Both the position numbers and the translations under genes were made by a program. DNA of 49,206 nt, taken from an uncultured beta proteobacterium. Its GTDB lineage: Bacteria > Pseudomonadota > Gammaproteobacteria > Burkholderiales > Burkholderiaceae_C. The stretch spans positions 1-49,206 of the forward strand of contig CAIMZI010000096.1 of NCBI GenBank assembly GCA_903845935.1, read 5' to 3'. The notes below the pieces were generated by a model, which made no database searches, was not told the origin of the DNA, and saw nothing but the letters and a program-made list of their open reading frames with translations. Positions 1-9,916 of this stretch are shown here, in pieces. Numbering within the stretch: position 1 is the first letter of the stretch; every line of letters starts with the position of its first letter.

Positions 1-1
1 C

Positions 2-247
2 GCAAGTGCAGCCTGCCGTGCAGAACGCCGCCATAAGCAGTTGATTTCAAAGGGAATTCCCGCTACACTCGACGGTCTTCGCGCAGACCTTGAGGCGCGC
101 GACGCAAGGGACACCTCCCGAAGCGTTGCACCCTTGAAGCCCGCAGTAGATGCCAAGCTCCTGGACAACTCCGATTTGACGGTGCAAGCCTCCGTTGAAA
201 TCGTATTGAACTGGTGGCAAGGCAAACAGCCTTTCAGGTCCGCCTGA
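2..247 (+). CDS. cmk: Cytidylate kinase, C-terminal end (5' truncated by window)
   Basis: This reading frame is open from the first bases of the window, so the gene begins upstream. The visible 81 residues match the C-terminal end of bacterial CMP kinases: an arginine-rich stretch, then LRADLEARDARDTSRSVAPL, then a DAKLLDNSDLT-like segment and a final SVE..LNWW. The enzyme phosphorylates CMP and dCMP with ATP in the cytoplasm. The RDARDTSR segment belongs to the region that closes over the nucleotides. Next downstream is rpsA, the usual cmk-rpsA order of proteobacteria, which supports the call. An internal TTG at 41 is not a real start, because homology continues upstream of it. Confidence 0.93.
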   Translation, partial: ASAACRAERRHKQLISKGIPATLDGLRADLEARDARDTSRSVAPLKPAVDAKLLDNSDLTVQASVEIVLNWWQGKQPFRSA

Positions 248-389
248 AGGGTGACAAACAAGGCCTAACGGCTTTGTGGACGCAACGCCTAACGGCTTTG
301 CAAATTTTGGCCCCCAGAGCTCTTTTCGCGCGACAGCGCATAGCCCTGGGGTTCGATAACTTAACCCCGTAGCATCTGCTACAAAACAC
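248..389 (+). promoter_or_regulatory. rpsA leader with tandem hairpins
   Basis: The 142 bases between cmk and rpsA hold a 14-base direct repeat, GCCTAACGGCTTTG, at 263-276 and 287-300. Each copy can fold as a GCC/GGC hairpin with a TAAC loop. A longer stem pairs CCCCAG (312-317) with CTGGGG (346-351). A small stem, GTAGC/GCTAC (369-373 and 378-382), lies just before the ATG. No clear Shine-Dalgarno sequence precedes the ATG at 390. Escherichia coli rpsA is also poorly endowed with one and is autoregulated through leader hairpins. A similar control here is inference. Confidence 0.5.
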
Positions 390-2069
390 ATGTCAGAATC
401 TTTCGCAGCCCTATTTGAAGAGTCATTGCAACGTTCGGAAATGCGCACCGGTGAAGTGATCACCGCTGAAGTCGTCCGCATCGAGCACAGCTTCGTCGTG
501 GTCAACGCCGGCCTCAAGTCCGAAGCCTACGTGCCAATCGAAGAATTCAAGAGCGACAAGGGCGAGCTCGAAGTCCAAGTGGGCGACTTCGTTTCCGTCG
601 CCATCGACTCCGTCGAAAACGGCTACGGCGACACCATCCTGTCGCGCGACAAGGCCAAGCGTCTGGCTTCCTGGATGAGCCTCGAAAAGGCCCTGGAATC
701 CGGCGAATTCGTTACCGGCACCACCTCCGGCAAGGTCAAGGGCGGCCTGACCGTTCTGGTCAACGGCATCCGCGCCTTCCTGCCTGGTTCGTTGGTCGAC
801 ACACGTCCTACCAAGGATCTGTCCCCGTACGAAAACAAGACCATGGAATTCAAGGTCATCAAGCTGGACCGCAAGCGCAACAACGTCGTGCTGTCACGCC
901 GTGCTGTGGTCGAAGCCTCCATGGGCGAAGAGCGCGCCAAGCTGATGCACACCCTCAAAGAAGGTTCTGTGGTGCAAGGCGTGGTCAAGAACATCACCGA
1001 ATACGGTGCGTTCGTGGACCTGGGCGGTATCGACGGCCTGTTGCACATCACCGACATGGCCTGGCGCCGTGTCCGTCACCCCTCAGAAGTGGTGCAAGCC
1101 GGTCAGGAAATCACTGCCAAGATTCTCAAGTTTGACACCGAAAAGAACCGTGTCTCCCTGGGTCTCAAGCAAATGGGTGATGACCCTTGGATGGGCGTCA
1201 ACCGCCGCTACCCCCAAGGTACGCGCATGTTCGGCAAGATCACCAACATCGCCGATTACGGCGCATTTGTGGAACTCGAACCCGGAATCGAAGGCCTGGT
1301 TCACGTGTCCGAAATGGACTGGACCAACAAGAACGTGGCTCCCTCGAAGATCGTTGCCCTGGGCGACGAAGTCGAAGTCATGGTTCTGGAAATCGACGAA
1401 GACAAGCGCCGCATCTCCCTGGGCATGAAGCAGTGCAAGGCCAACCCTTGGCAAGAATTTGCCCAGAACACCAAGCGCGGCGACCGCGTGAAGGGCCCCA
1501 TCAAGTCCATCACCGACTTCGGCGTGTTTGTGGGTCTGGCTGCCGGTATCGACGGCCTGGTGCACCTGTCCGATCTGTCCTGGAATGAGTCCGGCGAAGT
1601 GGCCGTGCGCGAGTACAAGAAGGGCCAAGAAGTTGAAGCCCTGGTGCTGGCCGTGGACGTGGACCGCGAACGCATCTCCCTGGGTATCAAGCAGCTCGAC
1701 TCCGATCCGTTCACCACCTTTGTGTCGATCAACGACAAGGGCCAGATCGTGACCGGCAAGGTCAAGACCGTGGACGCCAAGGGCGCTGAAATCGACCTGG
1801 GTGAAGACATCATCGGCTACCTGCGCGCCTCTGAAATCAGCCGCGACCGCGTTGAAGACGCTCGCAACGTGCTCAAAGAAGGCGATGAAGTGACCGCTGT
1901 GGTGGTGAATGTGGATCGCAAGACCCGCAACATCCAGTTGTCCATCAAGGCCAAGGACATGGCTGACCAGAACGAAGCCATGCAATCCCTGAGCCAGCAG
2001 TCGGCTCGCGAAAACGCTGGTACCACCAGCCTGGGCGCATTGCTGCGCGCCAAACTGGACAACAACTAA
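390..2069 (+). CDS. rpsA: 30S ribosomal protein S1
   Basis: This 559-residue protein has six S1 (OB-fold) RNA-binding domains, starting near residues 19, 104, 190, 276, 363 and 450. Domains 3 to 5 carry the typical EYGAFVDL / DYGAFVEL / DFGVFVGL cores followed by GLVH.S.M.W. The length is normal for proteobacterial S1 (about 557-570). S1 binds mRNA upstream of the start codon and helps the 30S subunit load structured or weak-SD messages. The ATG at 390 gives the conserved N-terminus [13 protein letters not shown]. It sits after cmk, with ihfB behind it, the same order as in E. coli. It ends before a strong terminator, so ihfB probably depends on readthrough or its own promoter. Confidence 0.98.
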   Translation: MSESFAALFEESLQRSEMRTGEVITAEVVRIEHSFVVVNAGLKSEAYVPIEEFKSDKGELEVQVGDFVSVAIDSVENGYGDTILSRDKAKRLASWMSLEKALESGEFVTGTTSGKVKGGLTVLVNGIRAFLPGSLVDTRPTKDLSPYENKTMEFKVIKLDRKRNNVVLSRRAVVEASMGEERAKLMHTLKEGSVVQGVVKNITEYGAFVDLGGIDGLLHITDMAWRRVRHPSEVVQAGQEITAKILKFDTEKNRVSLGLKQMGDDPWMGVNRRYPQGTRMFGKITNIADYGAFVELEPGIEGLVHVSEMDWTNKNVAPSKIVALGDEVEVMVLEIDEDKRRISLGMKQCKANPWQEFAQNTKRGDRVKGPIKSITDFGVFVGLAAGIDGLVHLSDLSWNESGEVAVREYKKGQEVEALVLAVDVDRERISLGIKQLDSDPFTTFVSINDKGQIVTGKVKTVDAKGAEIDLGEDIIGYLRASEISRDRVEDARNVLKEGDEVTAVVVNVDRKTRNIQLSIKAKDMADQNEAMQSLSQQSARENAGTTSLGALLRAKLDNN

Positions 2070-2090
2070 TCCCTAGTTGTTGACCTAAAA

Positions 2091-2127
2091 AACGACCGGC
2101 TGCACCTGTGCGCCGGTCGTTTTTTTG
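2091..2127 (+). terminator. Rho-independent terminator after rpsA
   Basis: A perfect 10-bp stem, AACGACCGGC (2091-2100) with GCCGGTCGTT (2112-2121), has an 11-base loop and runs into a T-tract ending near 2126. It lies 21 bases after the rpsA stop codon and only about 30 bases before the ihfB ATG. Confidence 0.92.
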
Positions 2128-2157
2128 TCCAAAATATCCATTGAACATTTCCCACCG

Positions 2158-2496
2158 ATGACTCGCTCCGACCTGGTTGAAGAACTCGCCAACCGCTTTG
2201 CTCAACTGACGCATCGCGATGCCGAATTTGCTGTAAAGGCGATTTTGGATGCCATGAACGACGCCCTGGTTCGCGGACACCGCATCGAGATTCGCGGCTT
2301 CGGCAGCTTCTCCATCAGCCACCGCCCTCCCCGCATCGGACGCAATCCGCGCAGCGGCGAAAGCGTGGCCATTCCCGAAAAGCGGGTGCCCCACTTCAAA
2401 CCCGGCAAGGCCCTGCGCGAAGCCGTCGACGAACGCACCGCCGCCATGGATTTGACAGCAGAAGCAAAGCCCAAAGTGAAAGCACTAGGCTTGTAG
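2158..2496 (+). CDS. ihfB: Integration host factor subunit beta
   Basis: This 112-residue protein of the HU/IHF family heterodimerises with IhfA to bend DNA at specific sites in recombination, replication and transcription. It begins [14 protein letters not shown] and carries the family signature from [10 protein letters not shown] through the DNA-inserting arm ([13 protein letters not shown]) to [12 protein letters not shown]. It is somewhat longer than E. coli IhfB (94) because of an acidic/basic C-terminal tail, as is common in Burkholderiales. An upstream in-frame TTG at 2125 lies inside the rpsA terminator T-tract, so the ATG at 2158 with the conserved N-terminus is preferred. Its position directly after rpsA favours IhfB over HU. 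Confidence 0.93.
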   Translation: MTRSDLVEELANRFAQLTHRDAEFAVKAILDAMNDALVRGHRIEIRGFGSFSISHRPPRIGRNPRSGESVAIPEKRVPHFKPGKALREAVDERTAAMDLTAEAKPKVKALGL

Positions 2497-2520
2497 AATC
2501 GGCGCAGCCCAAGGAGTTGC

Positions 2521-2841
2521 ATGAAACCAATCGCATGGCTGTTTAAGTGGATTCTTAAAGCAGCCATTTTTTTTACCCTGTTTGCCTTCGCCCTGAATAA
2601 CCAGGGCGATGTGACCGTGCGCTTTTTCTTCGGTCGCGAATGGAATGCGCCGATGGTGCTGGTGGTGCTGCTCGCCTTTGCGGCCGGTCTGACCGTGGGC
2701 GTTCTGGGCATGGTGCCGCGCTGGTGGCGTCAGCGCCACAAGGCACCGGCTTCGCACCCGATCGCTCCTGAGACCAGCGACCCGCAGCCTGCTACATTGG
2801 CCACCGACGCCTACAGTGACGCCACCCTCCATGGAGTTTGA
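2521..2841 (+). CDS. lapA: LapA-domain inner-membrane protein
   Basis: This 106-residue protein has two predicted membrane helices (about residues 8-27 and 41-63), an RRW-type basic stretch after the second, and a hydrophilic C-terminal tail. It matches the LapA (YciS, DUF1049) family, including a short VRFFFGREW-like loop between the helices. In E. coli LapA works with LapB in controlling lipopolysaccharide assembly and LpxC turnover. An AAGGAG ribosome site precedes the ATG. The 3' end overlaps the lapB start by 11 bases, so the two are probably translationally coupled. Confidence 0.88.
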   Translation: MKPIAWLFKWILKAAIFFTLFAFALNNQGDVTVRFFFGREWNAPMVLVVLLAFAAGLTVGVLGMVPRWWRQRHKAPASHPIAPETSDPQPATLATDAYSDATLHGV

Positions 2842-3988
2842 CTTCAGCCTGCTGCTGCTGGCCCTGCCGATTGTGTTCGTGTTGGGCTGGTTGGCCTCGC
2901 GCATGGACCTGCGCCAACTGCGCATGGAAAGCCGACAGGCGCCCCGGGCCTATTTCAAGGGCCTGAACTTTTTGCTCAACGAGCAGCAGGATCAGGCAAT
3001 TGACGCCTTTATCGAGGCCGTGCAAAACGACCCGGACACCTCGGAGCTGCACTTTGCGCTGGGCAATCTGTTCCGCCGCCGTGGCGAATACGAGCGTGCC
3101 GTGCGCGTACACCAGCATCTGCTCTCGCGCGGTGACCTGGTGGCCGACGACCGGCACCGGGCCCAACACGCACTGGCCCTGGATTACCTCAAGGCCGGTC
3201 TGCTGGACCGAGCGGAGGACGCCCTGCTCAAGCTCGAAGGCACGCGTTTTGAAGCGCAGGCTCGCCTGGCGCTGTTGGCCAATTACGAACGCTCGCGCGA
3301 CTGGGAACATGCCGCCGGTGTGGCCCGCAAGTTGGAGGCGGCAGGGCAAGGCAGCTTTGCCGGCCGCCTGGCGCACTACTTGTGCGAACAGGCCGCAGCA
3401 CTGCTGGTGGCGCAAAAGTCCGATGCGGCAGGCAGACTGTTGGAGCAGGCCGTTGCCACAGCTCCCCAGTCGCCGCGGCCGCGCATGGATCTGGCCGCCC
3501 TGCAGCGCCAGCAAGGCATGCACCAGACAGCCTGCGCCACGCTGGCTGAAGCCATGCACCAGGCACCCACGGCCACACCGCTGATTGCGCCGCTGCTGGC
3601 CGCTGCCGCCATCGCAGCACATGCGATCGAGCCCACCCTGTCCTTGCTCAAGTCATGCTACGAACAGACGCCATCCATCGACGTGCTGGATGCGATTGTT
3701 TCGCTGGAAGCCGCCAACGGAGACGCCGCACTGACAGCTCGCCAATGGTACGCAAGGCATCTGGAAAAAGAGCCGTCGCTGGTGGCAGCAGCCAAGTGGA
3801 TTGCCGGAGAGAAGCTGGAGCATGAGCAGTTTCACCCCCAGGTGCAACGCGCGCTGGACCATGCCGTCAAACCGCTCACCCGTTACCGCTGCGCCGCCTG
3901 CGGTTTTGAGGCCAAACGCCATTTTTGGCAGTGTCCAGGCTGCCAGGCCTGGGACAGTTACCCCGCCCTTCGCGTGGAAGAGTTATGA
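2831..3988 (+). CDS. lapB: Lipopolysaccharide assembly protein LapB (YciM)
   Basis: This 385-residue protein starts with one membrane anchor (about residues 4-22). A set of TPR repeats follows, and the protein ends in a rubredoxin-like zinc/iron knuckle (CAAC...CPGC). That is the architecture of LapB, which presents LpxC to FtsH and scaffolds LPS enzymes at the inner membrane. I prefer the ATG at 2831 (MEFDFSLLLLALP), which matches family N-termini, over an in-frame GTG at 2816. It overlaps lapA upstream and shares an ATGA with rfaE1 downstream. The lapAB-rfaE-rfaD run puts LPS flux control and heptose supply in one transcript. Confidence 0.94.
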   Translation: MEFDFSLLLLALPIVFVLGWLASRMDLRQLRMESRQAPRAYFKGLNFLLNEQQDQAIDAFIEAVQNDPDTSELHFALGNLFRRRGEYERAVRVHQHLLSRGDLVADDRHRAQHALALDYLKAGLLDRAEDALLKLEGTRFEAQARLALLANYERSRDWEHAAGVARKLEAAGQGSFAGRLAHYLCEQAAALLVAQKSDAAGRLLEQAVATAPQSPRPRMDLAALQRQQGMHQTACATLAEAMHQAPTATPLIAPLLAAAAIAAHAIEPTLSLLKSCYEQTPSIDVLDAIVSLEAANGDAALTARQWYARHLEKEPSLVAAAKWIAGEKLEHEQFHPQVQRALDHAVKPLTRYRCAACGFEAKRHFWQCPGCQAWDSYPALRVEEL

Positions 3989-4914
3989 ACATTTCAAAAG
4001 AACAAATTGCCATGGCCCGCCTGCTGGTCGTGGGCGACGTGATGCTGGACCGCTACTGGTATGGCGCTGTGGACCGCATCAGCCCAGAAGCGCCGGTACC
4101 GGTGGTGCGCGTGACGCGCGAGGAAGAGCGCGCCGGTGGCGCCGCCAACGTGGCCTACAACGCGGTCAGCCTTGGCGCGCATGCCAGCCTGTTGACAGTG
4201 GTGGGCGACGACGAAGCCAGCCGCCACCTGGAGGCGCTGGTGGCCAAGACCGGAATCGAGACCCACTTCGGCCGCGATGCCGATCTCAAAACCACGGTCA
4301 AGCTGCGCGTCATCGGACGCCAACAACAGTTGATTCGACTGGACTTTGAAAACACGCCGCAGAACGAGATCTTGGCGGGCCAAACCGCCACCTTTGAGAG
4401 CATTCTGCCAAACCACAATGCCGTGCTGTTCTCGGACTATGGCAAGGGCGGCCTGGCCCATGTCATCGACATGATTGCGTTCGCCCGCGCCCTTGGCAAG
4501 CCGATTCTGATTGACCCCAAGGGCAGCGACTATGCGCGTTACCAGAACGCCACCGTCATCACGCCCAACCGCGCCGAAATGCAGCAGGTGATTGGCAGCT
4601 GGAGCGACGAGGCCGACCTGCGAACCAAGGCGCACAATTTGCGCGAACAACTGCATCTGGACGCCGTCTTGCTGACCCGCAGCGAGGAAGGCATGACGCT
4701 GTTTGACGCGACAGGCGAACTCCACGTCAGCGCCCAGGCGCGCGAGGTGTTTGATGTCACCGGTGCCGGCGACACGGTGATTGCCACCCTGGCGGTGATG
4801 GTCGGTGCGGGCATGAGCTTGCGTGAAGCAATGCCCCTGGCCAATCGGGCCGGTGGTATCGTAGTGGGCAAATTTGGAACGGCCACCGTGTCGTATGAGG
4901 AGTTATTTGCATGA
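3985..4914 (+). CDS. rfaE1: D-glycero-beta-D-manno-heptose-7-phosphate kinase
   Basis: This 309-residue PfkB/ribokinase-fold kinase phosphorylates heptose 7-phosphate at C1 in ADP-heptose synthesis for the LPS inner core. N-terminal markers are [21 protein letters not shown] and the glycine motif GGAANVAYN. The C-terminal PfkB signature DVTGAGDT holds the catalytic aspartate. The protein corresponds to only the kinase half of E. coli HldE. The adenylyltransferase half (rfaE2) is not fused and is absent from this window. The ATG at 3985 overlaps the lapB stop (ATGA), and the stop overlaps the rfaD start in the same way. That spacing supports the start and suggests coupled translation. Confidence 0.94.
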   Translation: MNISKEQIAMARLLVVGDVMLDRYWYGAVDRISPEAPVPVVRVTREEERAGGAANVAYNAVSLGAHASLLTVVGDDEASRHLEALVAKTGIETHFGRDADLKTTVKLRVIGRQQQLIRLDFENTPQNEILAGQTATFESILPNHNAVLFSDYGKGGLAHVIDMIAFARALGKPILIDPKGSDYARYQNATVITPNRAEMQQVIGSWSDEADLRTKAHNLREQLHLDAVLLTRSEEGMTLFDATGELHVSAQAREVFDVTGAGDTVIATLAVMVGAGMSLREAMPLANRAGGIVVGKFGTATVSYEELFA

Positions 4915-5927
4915 CCCGCGTTGTAGTCACCGGAGCAGCCGGGTTTATAGGCAGCAACATCATCAAGGGGCTGAATGCCCGCGGTATGGACGACATCATC
5001 GCGGTGGACGACCTGACCCAAGGCGACAAGTTCCGCAATTTAGCCGATCTGAAGATCGCCGACTATGTCGATGCCGATGACTTCTACAGCGCCTTTGCCG
5101 GTGGCTACTTTGGCCAAATCGAGGCGGTGTTCCATGAGGGCGCCTGCAGCGACACCATGGAAGCCGACGGAAAATTCATGATGGGCAACAACTACACCCT
5201 GTCATGGAACCTGTTTCAGGCCTGCCAGAAGCGCGGTGCACGCCTGCTGTACGCGTCCAGCGCTGCTACCTATGGCGGCTCGAACACCTTCCGCGAAGAG
5301 CCTGCATTTGAGCTGCCGCTGAATGTCTATGGCTACTCCAAGCTGCTGTTTGACCAGCGCATGCGCCGCGAATGCGGTACGAACTTCGAGCGCACCAAGG
5401 CCGGCCGTACGCAGCAGGTGGTGGGCTTTCGCTACTTCAATGTCTATGGTCCGCGCGAGCAGCACAAGGGCCGCATGGCCAGCGTGGCCTTTCACCAGTT
5501 CAACCAGTTCAAGGCCGAGGGCCGGGTCAAGCTGTTTGGCGAATACGGCGGCTACGCGCCCGGCGGGCAGATGCGCGACTTTGTATTTATCGACGACGTG
5601 GTGGCAGTGAACCTGTGGTTTTACGATAACCCGATGCAATGCGGCATATTCAACTTGGGCACGGGGCGCGCCCAGCCCTTTAACGATATCGCCAGCTCGG
5701 TGGTCAACTCCTTGCGCGCTGCCAAGGGCGAGGCCGCGCTGTCGCCGGAGGCCATGGTGGAGCAAGGCCTGCTGGAATACATTGGCTTTCCCGACGCCCT
5801 GCGCGGCAAGTACCAAAGCTATACCCAGGCCGACCTAAGCGCACTGCGCGCCACCGGTTGTGACCATGTATTTGCCGATGTGCAGAGTGGCGTCGCCAGC
5901 TACGTGGAATGGATGTCCAAGAACTGA
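4911..5927 (+). CDS. rfaD: ADP-L-glycero-D-manno-heptose 6-epimerase
   Basis: This 338-residue extended short-chain dehydrogenase has an N-terminal nucleotide-binding motif, [13 protein letters not shown], and the catalytic YGYSK (Tyr-x-x-x-Lys). The [13 protein letters not shown] segment is typical of the HldD family. It converts ADP-D-glycero-D-manno-heptose to the L-glycero form used in the LPS inner core. It follows rfaE1 with a 4-base overlap, so successive pathway enzymes are co-translated. The length is close to the usual 310-340 residues. No anomalies are visible. Confidence 0.96.
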   Translation: MTRVVVTGAAGFIGSNIIKGLNARGMDDIIAVDDLTQGDKFRNLADLKIADYVDADDFYSAFAGGYFGQIEAVFHEGACSDTMEADGKFMMGNNYTLSWNLFQACQKRGARLLYASSAATYGGSNTFREEPAFELPLNVYGYSKLLFDQRMRRECGTNFERTKAGRTQQVVGFRYFNVYGPREQHKGRMASVAFHQFNQFKAEGRVKLFGEYGGYAPGGQMRDFVFIDDVVAVNLWFYDNPMQCGIFNLGTGRAQPFNDIASSVVNSLRAAKGEAALSPEAMVEQGLLEYIGFPDALRGKYQSYTQADLSALRATGCDHVFADVQSGVASYVEWMSKN

Positions 5928-5934
5928 GGTCAAC

Positions 5935-6237
5935 ATGTTGAAGCAGTTATTCGCCGCGCTCTGCTGCGCCTTGTCCTTGTCGGCGCTGGCACTGGAAGTC
6001 AACACCGCCAACGAAGCCGAGCTCGACAGCGTGCGCGGCCTGGGCCCGGCCAGCACCGCGCGCATTCTCAAGGCGCGTGAACAGGGTCTGTTCAAGGACT
6101 GGGCCGATCTGATGCAGCGTGTCAAGGGCATCAAGGCCGCGACTGCCGCCAAACTCTCAAAAGCAGGCCTCACCGTCAACCAGCTGCCCTACCTTACGCC
6201 CCTAGCCGCGCCGGATACCGGAGCCAAACTGCCATGA
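5935..6237 (+). CDS. ComEA-like helix-hairpin-helix protein
   Basis: This 100-residue protein has an N-terminal signal peptide (about residues 1-19, ending SALALE). Tandem helix-hairpin-helix motifs follow (VNTANEAELDSVRGLGPASTARIL and VKGIKAATAAKLSKAGL). That is the ComEA layout, in which a periplasmic or membrane-tethered protein binds incoming DNA during natural transformation. The ATG at 5935 was chosen because it yields the signal peptide; upstream in-frame starts lie inside rfaD. Eight bases separate it from rfaD, and it shares ATGA with crcB. A role in competence is inferred from the family only. Confidence 0.82.
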   Translation: MLKQLFAALCCALSLSALALEVNTANEAELDSVRGLGPASTARILKAREQGLFKDWADLMQRVKGIKAATAAKLSKAGLTVNQLPYLTPLAAPDTGAKLP

Positions 6238-6635
6238 TGGCACCGGTGCTGGCCATTTGTATCGGCGCCTGCCTGGGTGCGTTGGCGCGCTGGCAATTGG
6301 GTCTGTGGCTGAACCCCACGTCGCTGGCCGTGGCCGGCACCATGCTGCCCCTGGGCACGCTGGCGGCCAACCTGTTGGGAGGCTATCTGGTGGGCATCTG
6401 CATGGCGGTTTTTCACGCCCTGCCGCAGCTTGATCCGGTCTGGCGCCTGCTGCTGGTCACCGGTTTTCTGGGGGCGCTCACCACCTTTTCCAGTTTTTCT
6501 GCCGAGGTCGTCAGCATGCTGATGCAGCAGCGCTACGCGCTGGCGCTGATGACCGCGTCCATCCACCTATTGGGATCGCTGCTGTTGACGGTGGCGGGCA
6601 TGAAGTCGGCGTCGCTGTTCCTGTCTACTCAGTGA
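6234..6635 (+). CDS. crcB: Fluoride ion channel CrcB/FluC
   Basis: This 133-residue membrane protein has four predicted helices. Family markers are [10 protein letters not shown] near the N-terminus, [14 protein letters not shown], and the [15 protein letters not shown] segment that lines the pore and holds the central sodium-binding region. FluC proteins form dual-topology dimers that leak toxic fluoride out of the cytoplasm. Its start overlaps the preceding gene (ATGATG; either ATG is possible), so no fluoride riboswitch can precede it directly. Its 3' end overlaps the convergent dxs gene by 11 bases. Confidence 0.93.
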   Translation: MMAPVLAICIGACLGALARWQLGLWLNPTSLAVAGTMLPLGTLAANLLGGYLVGICMAVFHALPQLDPVWRLLLVTGFLGALTTFSSFSAEVVSMLMQQRYALALMTASIHLLGSLLLTVAGMKSASLFLSTQ

Positions 6636-8520
6636 AGGTGATGGCCCGGCTCTCAGAGAGCAGGGCCGCAAAGCGATGGCGAATCGATGCCTCTATCCCG
6701 GCGGCATCCAGGCCCTGCAGGGCGAGCAACTTGGCCGGGTCGCCATGCTCGATAAACTCGTCTGCCAGCCCGAGCTGCAGCACCGGCAAGGTCAGTCCTG
6801 CTGCGTGCAGTGCTTCCATCACCGCGCTACCTGCGCCACCCATACGCGCACCCTCCTCCACCGTCACCAGTGCTTCATGCCTGCCGGCAACAGCCAGCAA
6901 CAGCTCCACATCCAGCGGTTTGACCCAGCGCATATTGACCACCGTGGCGTCCAGCGCCTGGGCTGCCTGCAGCGCAGGGTGCAGCAAGGTGCCAAAAGCC
7001 AGGATGGCAATCTTCTGACCCGATCGGCGAATCTCGCCCTTGCCTATGGGCAGAGCTTCCAGCGAGGTACTGACGGACGCACCGCAACCGGCGCCGCGCG
7101 GGTAGCGCACGGCCACCGGATGGTTTTGAGCAAAGGCCGTGCTGAGCAATTGGCGGCACTCCATTTCGTCGGAGGGGCAGGCCAGGCTCATATTGGGAAT
7201 GCAGCGCAAAAACGCGATGTCATAGGCGCCGGCGTGGGTGGCGCCATCGGCACCGACCAGACCAGCGCGGTCCAGCGCAAACACCACCGGCAGATTCTGG
7301 ATCGCCACGTCGTGGATCAACTGGTCATAGGCCCGTTGCAAAAAGGTGGAATAAATCGCCACTACCGGTTTGAGTCCTTCGGCAGCCAGTCCGGCGGCAA
7401 AGGTCACCGCATGCTGTTCGGCAATGCCGACGTCAAAGTAGCGCAGCGGGAAGCGGCGTTCAAACTCCACCATGCCCGAGCCCTCGCGCATCGCCGGTGT
7501 GATGCCCACCAGACGCTCATCGGCGGCGGCCATATCGCAGAGCCACTGACCAAACACCTGGGTAAAAGTGGTGGCAGAGGCGGTCTTGGCCTTTTGCAAA
7601 CCGACCGCGGGGTCAAATTTTCCGGGGCCATGGTAGGCCACCGGATCGGCCTCGGCCAACTGGTAGCCCTGGCCTTTTTTGGTCACCACATGGAGGAACT
7701 GAGGCCCCTTCAGGTGCTTGATATTTTCCAGCGTGGGAATCAGCGAGTCCAGATCGTGGCCGTCGATCGGGCCAATGTAGTTGAAGCCGAATTTTTCAAA
7801 CAACGTAGCGGGCACCACCATGCCCTTGGCATGTTCCTCGATGCGCTTGGCCAGTTCAAACAAGGGCGGTGCGCCCTTCAGCACGGTCTTGCCCACATTC
7901 TTGGCAGCGGCATAAAACTGGCCGCTGAGCAACTGCGCCAGGTAGCGGTTCAAGGCGCCCACGGGAGGGCTGATGCTCATGTCGTTGTCGTTCAGAATCA
8001 CCAGCAGATCGCAGTCGGCCACGCCGGCGTTGTTGAGCGCCTCAAACGCCATACCGGCGGTCAGGGCACCATCGCCAATGATGGCAATGGCGCGGCGCTC
8101 TTCACCCTTGATCTTGGAGGCAATGGCCATGCCCAGCGCCGCCGAAATCGAGGTGCTGGAGTGGGCCGTGCCAAAGCTGTCGAACGCACTCTCGGAGCGC
8201 TGTGGAAAGCCGCTCAGGCCGCCCAACTGGCGCAGGCTGGGCATGCGCGAACGCCTGCCGGTCAGGATTTTGTGCGGGTAGGTCTGGTGACCCACATCCC
8301 ACACCAGGCGGTCATTGGGGGTATTGAACACATAGTGCAGCGCCACCGTCAGCTCCACCGTGCCCAGGTTGGAGCTCAGATGTCCGCCGGTCGTGGCCAC
8401 ACTGTGCAGCAGAAACTGCCGCAATTCATCTGCCAGCGTGTGCAGTTGGGGGCGCGCCAGCTTGCGCAGCTCGTCCGGGGAGTGAATGGTTTCCAGCAAA
8501 GGGTACGGTCGGGTCGGCAT
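6625..8520 (-). CDS. dxs: 1-deoxy-D-xylulose-5-phosphate synthase
   Basis: This 631-residue thiamine-diphosphate enzyme condenses pyruvate and glyceraldehyde 3-phosphate in the first step of the MEP isoprenoid pathway. It has transketolase-like domains in order: the N-terminal [13 protein letters not shown] histidine region, the [18 protein letters not shown] metal/ThDP motif followed by NDNDMSIS, the central pyrimidine-binding [13 protein letters not shown], and a C-terminal transketolase domain. The length is typical (about 620-640). It lies 27 bases downstream of ispA, so xseB-ispA-dxs forms one operon as in many proteobacteria. The 3' end overlaps crcB convergently. Confidence 0.97.
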   Translation of the reverse strand: MPTRPYPLLETIHSPDELRKLARPQLHTLADELRQFLLHSVATTGGHLSSNLGTVELTVALHYVFNTPNDRLVWDVGHQTYPHKILTGRRSRMPSLRQLGGLSGFPQRSESAFDSFGTAHSSTSISAALGMAIASKIKGEERRAIAIIGDGALTAGMAFEALNNAGVADCDLLVILNDNDMSISPPVGALNRYLAQLLSGQFYAAAKNVGKTVLKGAPPLFELAKRIEEHAKGMVVPATLFEKFGFNYIGPIDGHDLDSLIPTLENIKHLKGPQFLHVVTKKGQGYQLAEADPVAYHGPGKFDPAVGLQKAKTASATTFTQVFGQWLCDMAAADERLVGITPAMREGSGMVEFERRFPLRYFDVGIAEQHAVTFAAGLAAEGLKPVVAIYSTFLQRAYDQLIHDVAIQNLPVVFALDRAGLVGADGATHAGAYDIAFLRCIPNMSLACPSDEMECRQLLSTAFAQNHPVAVRYPRGAGCGASVSTSLEALPIGKGEIRRSGQKIAILAFGTLLHPALQAAQALDATVVNMRWVKPLDVELLLAVAGRHEALVTVEEGARMGGAGSAVMEALHAAGLTLPVLQLGLADEFIEHGDPAKLLALQGLDAAGIEASIRHRFAALLSESRAITFTE

Positions 8521-8547
8521 GTGCGAATCTGTTCTTTTTGCGCTGCT

Positions 8548-9504
8548 TTAGTGCGCGCGGTTGACCACCATGTCAGCAAGCGCTGCCAGGGCCTGGGTAT
8601 TTGCCAGACCACTGCGCTGCAAGGCCTGCTGCGACTGGATCAGAAGCGCTTGCGCATAGGCCTTGCTGCGCTCCAGTCCCATCAGGGAAACATAGGTGGG
8701 TTTGTTATTGTCGGCATCCTTGCCGGCGGTTTTCCCGAGGGTGGAGGAGTCTGCGGTGACGTCGAGAATGTCATCCACCACTTGAAAGGCCAGGCCAACT
8801 GCCGAGCCATAGTCCAGCAAGGCGGTCAACGCCTGTGCGTCTGGATCGCCGCATTGGGCGCCCATCACCACACTGCCTTGCAGCAGGGCACCGGTTTTGA
8901 GCTGGTGCATTTCGCGCAGTTGGGATTCGCTCAGTGCGTGACCGACGCTGGCCAGATCAATCGCCTGGCCACCGGCCATGCCGGCACTGCCAGCGGCACG
9001 CGCCAACAGTCCACACAGGCGCGCCTGGGTCAAGCCGGCCACGCTGTCATCCTGCGGCGTCAACAATTCAAACGCCAGGGCCTGCAGCGCGTCGCCCGCC
9101 AACAAGGCCGTGGCCTCGCCAAAACGCACATGCACCGTGGGCTTGCCCCGGCGCAGCACATCGTTGTCCATGCAGGGCATGTCATCGTGCACCAGGGAAT
9201 AGGCATGGATCAGTTCCACGGCGCAGGCGGCGCGTAAGGCGGCCTCGCAGCCGACACCGGGTTCGACCTGAACCGCCTCATGCGCTGCCAATACCAGCAA
9301 TGGCCGAAGTCGCTTTCCGCCGTCCAACACGGCATAGCGCATGGCCTCCACCAGTGCGGCCGGAGCGGCATGTCCGGCGCTCTGTGGGGATGCGTCGGCG
9401 GCCACCCAGTGCTGCAGCGCACGCTCCACCTGGTCCAGACGCGAAACCGACCAGGCTTCCAACACAAATGCATTTGACGCGCCGCTAGCCTGCGACTGCA
9501 TCAT
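8548..9504 (-). CDS. ispA: Farnesyl diphosphate synthase (polyprenyl synthetase)
   Basis: This 318-residue trans-prenyltransferase has the [10 protein letters not shown] substrate motif. The first aspartate-rich motif is DDMPCMDND and the second is DDILD, preceded by AFQVVDD. Two residues between the aspartates of the first motif are characteristic of bacterial short-chain (geranyl/farnesyl) synthases. It elongates dimethylallyl diphosphate with isopentenyl diphosphate in the cytosol, supplying quinone and undecaprenyl synthesis. The start overlaps the xseB stop (ATGATG context at 9502-9504; the first or second Met may be used). Downstream is dxs. Confidence 0.95.
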   Translation of the reverse strand: MMQSQASGASNAFVLEAWSVSRLDQVERALQHWVAADASPQSAGHAAPAALVEAMRYAVLDGGKRLRPLLVLAAHEAVQVEPGVGCEAALRAACAVELIHAYSLVHDDMPCMDNDVLRRGKPTVHVRFGEATALLAGDALQALAFELLTPQDDSVAGLTQARLCGLLARAAGSAGMAGGQAIDLASVGHALSESQLREMHQLKTGALLQGSVVMGAQCGDPDAQALTALLDYGSAVGLAFQVVDDILDVTADSSTLGKTAGKDADNNKPTYVSLMGLERSKAYAQALLIQSQQALQRSGLANTQALAALADMVVNRAH

Positions 9505-9773
9505 GGCGACTTCCAGGTTTTGATGGAACCTTCGTCCAGCAGTTTGATCTGGTCTTCCACCGCTTGCAGCTTGTCGCGGCAGGACTGCAGCAAGAGCGCG
9601 CCGCGTTGGTAAGCGCTGAGCAACTGGTCCAGCGGCATTTCGCCGGATTCCAGCCTGCGCACCAGGGCTTCAAGCTCCTGCATCGCGTCCTCATAGCTGG
9701 CGGGCATTGCCGCGTCTGCCTGGGGCTGAGACGGCACGGACGCGGATTGGGGTGTGGCACTGGCCTTGGGCAT
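9501..9773 (-). CDS. xseB: Exodeoxyribonuclease VII small subunit
   Basis: This 90-residue protein carries the XseB core: [20 protein letters not shown], then [19 protein letters not shown] and a helical [12 protein letters not shown]. It is the small subunit that packs onto XseA to degrade single-stranded DNA. The ATG at 9773 has a GAAGAA sequence just upstream. An earlier in-frame ATG at 9812 has no ribosome site and would add a nonconserved 13 residues. The stop overlaps ispA by four bases. The xseB-ispA-dxs order is the classical one. Confidence 0.9.
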   Translation of the reverse strand: MPKASATPQSASVPSQPQADAAMPASYEDAMQELEALVRRLESGEMPLDQLLSAYQRGALLLQSCRDKLQAVEDQIKLLDEGSIKTWKSP

Positions 9774-9916
9774 GTTTCTTCGGAATTCCTGTAGCGTCAA
9801 ATGCGCTGGCATGATTTTAGGCGTATGGCGCCGGTGCGCCCCGCAGTCTGCACGCTAAATGCGACCCGTCCGCTACAATTTCCCTCTGTCCTCATAGAAT
9901 TCAGGGTTTTTGTGAC

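Noticed and set aside
6234..6237. Possible fluoride riboswitch for crcB
   Set aside because: crcB starts inside the end of the preceding gene, leaving no leader for one.
6676..9237. 853-codon plus-strand open frame opposite dxs and ispA
   Set aside because: It lies wholly antisense to two clear genes, has no recognisable domain and the biased Gln/His/Gly composition of a shadow frame in GC-rich DNA.
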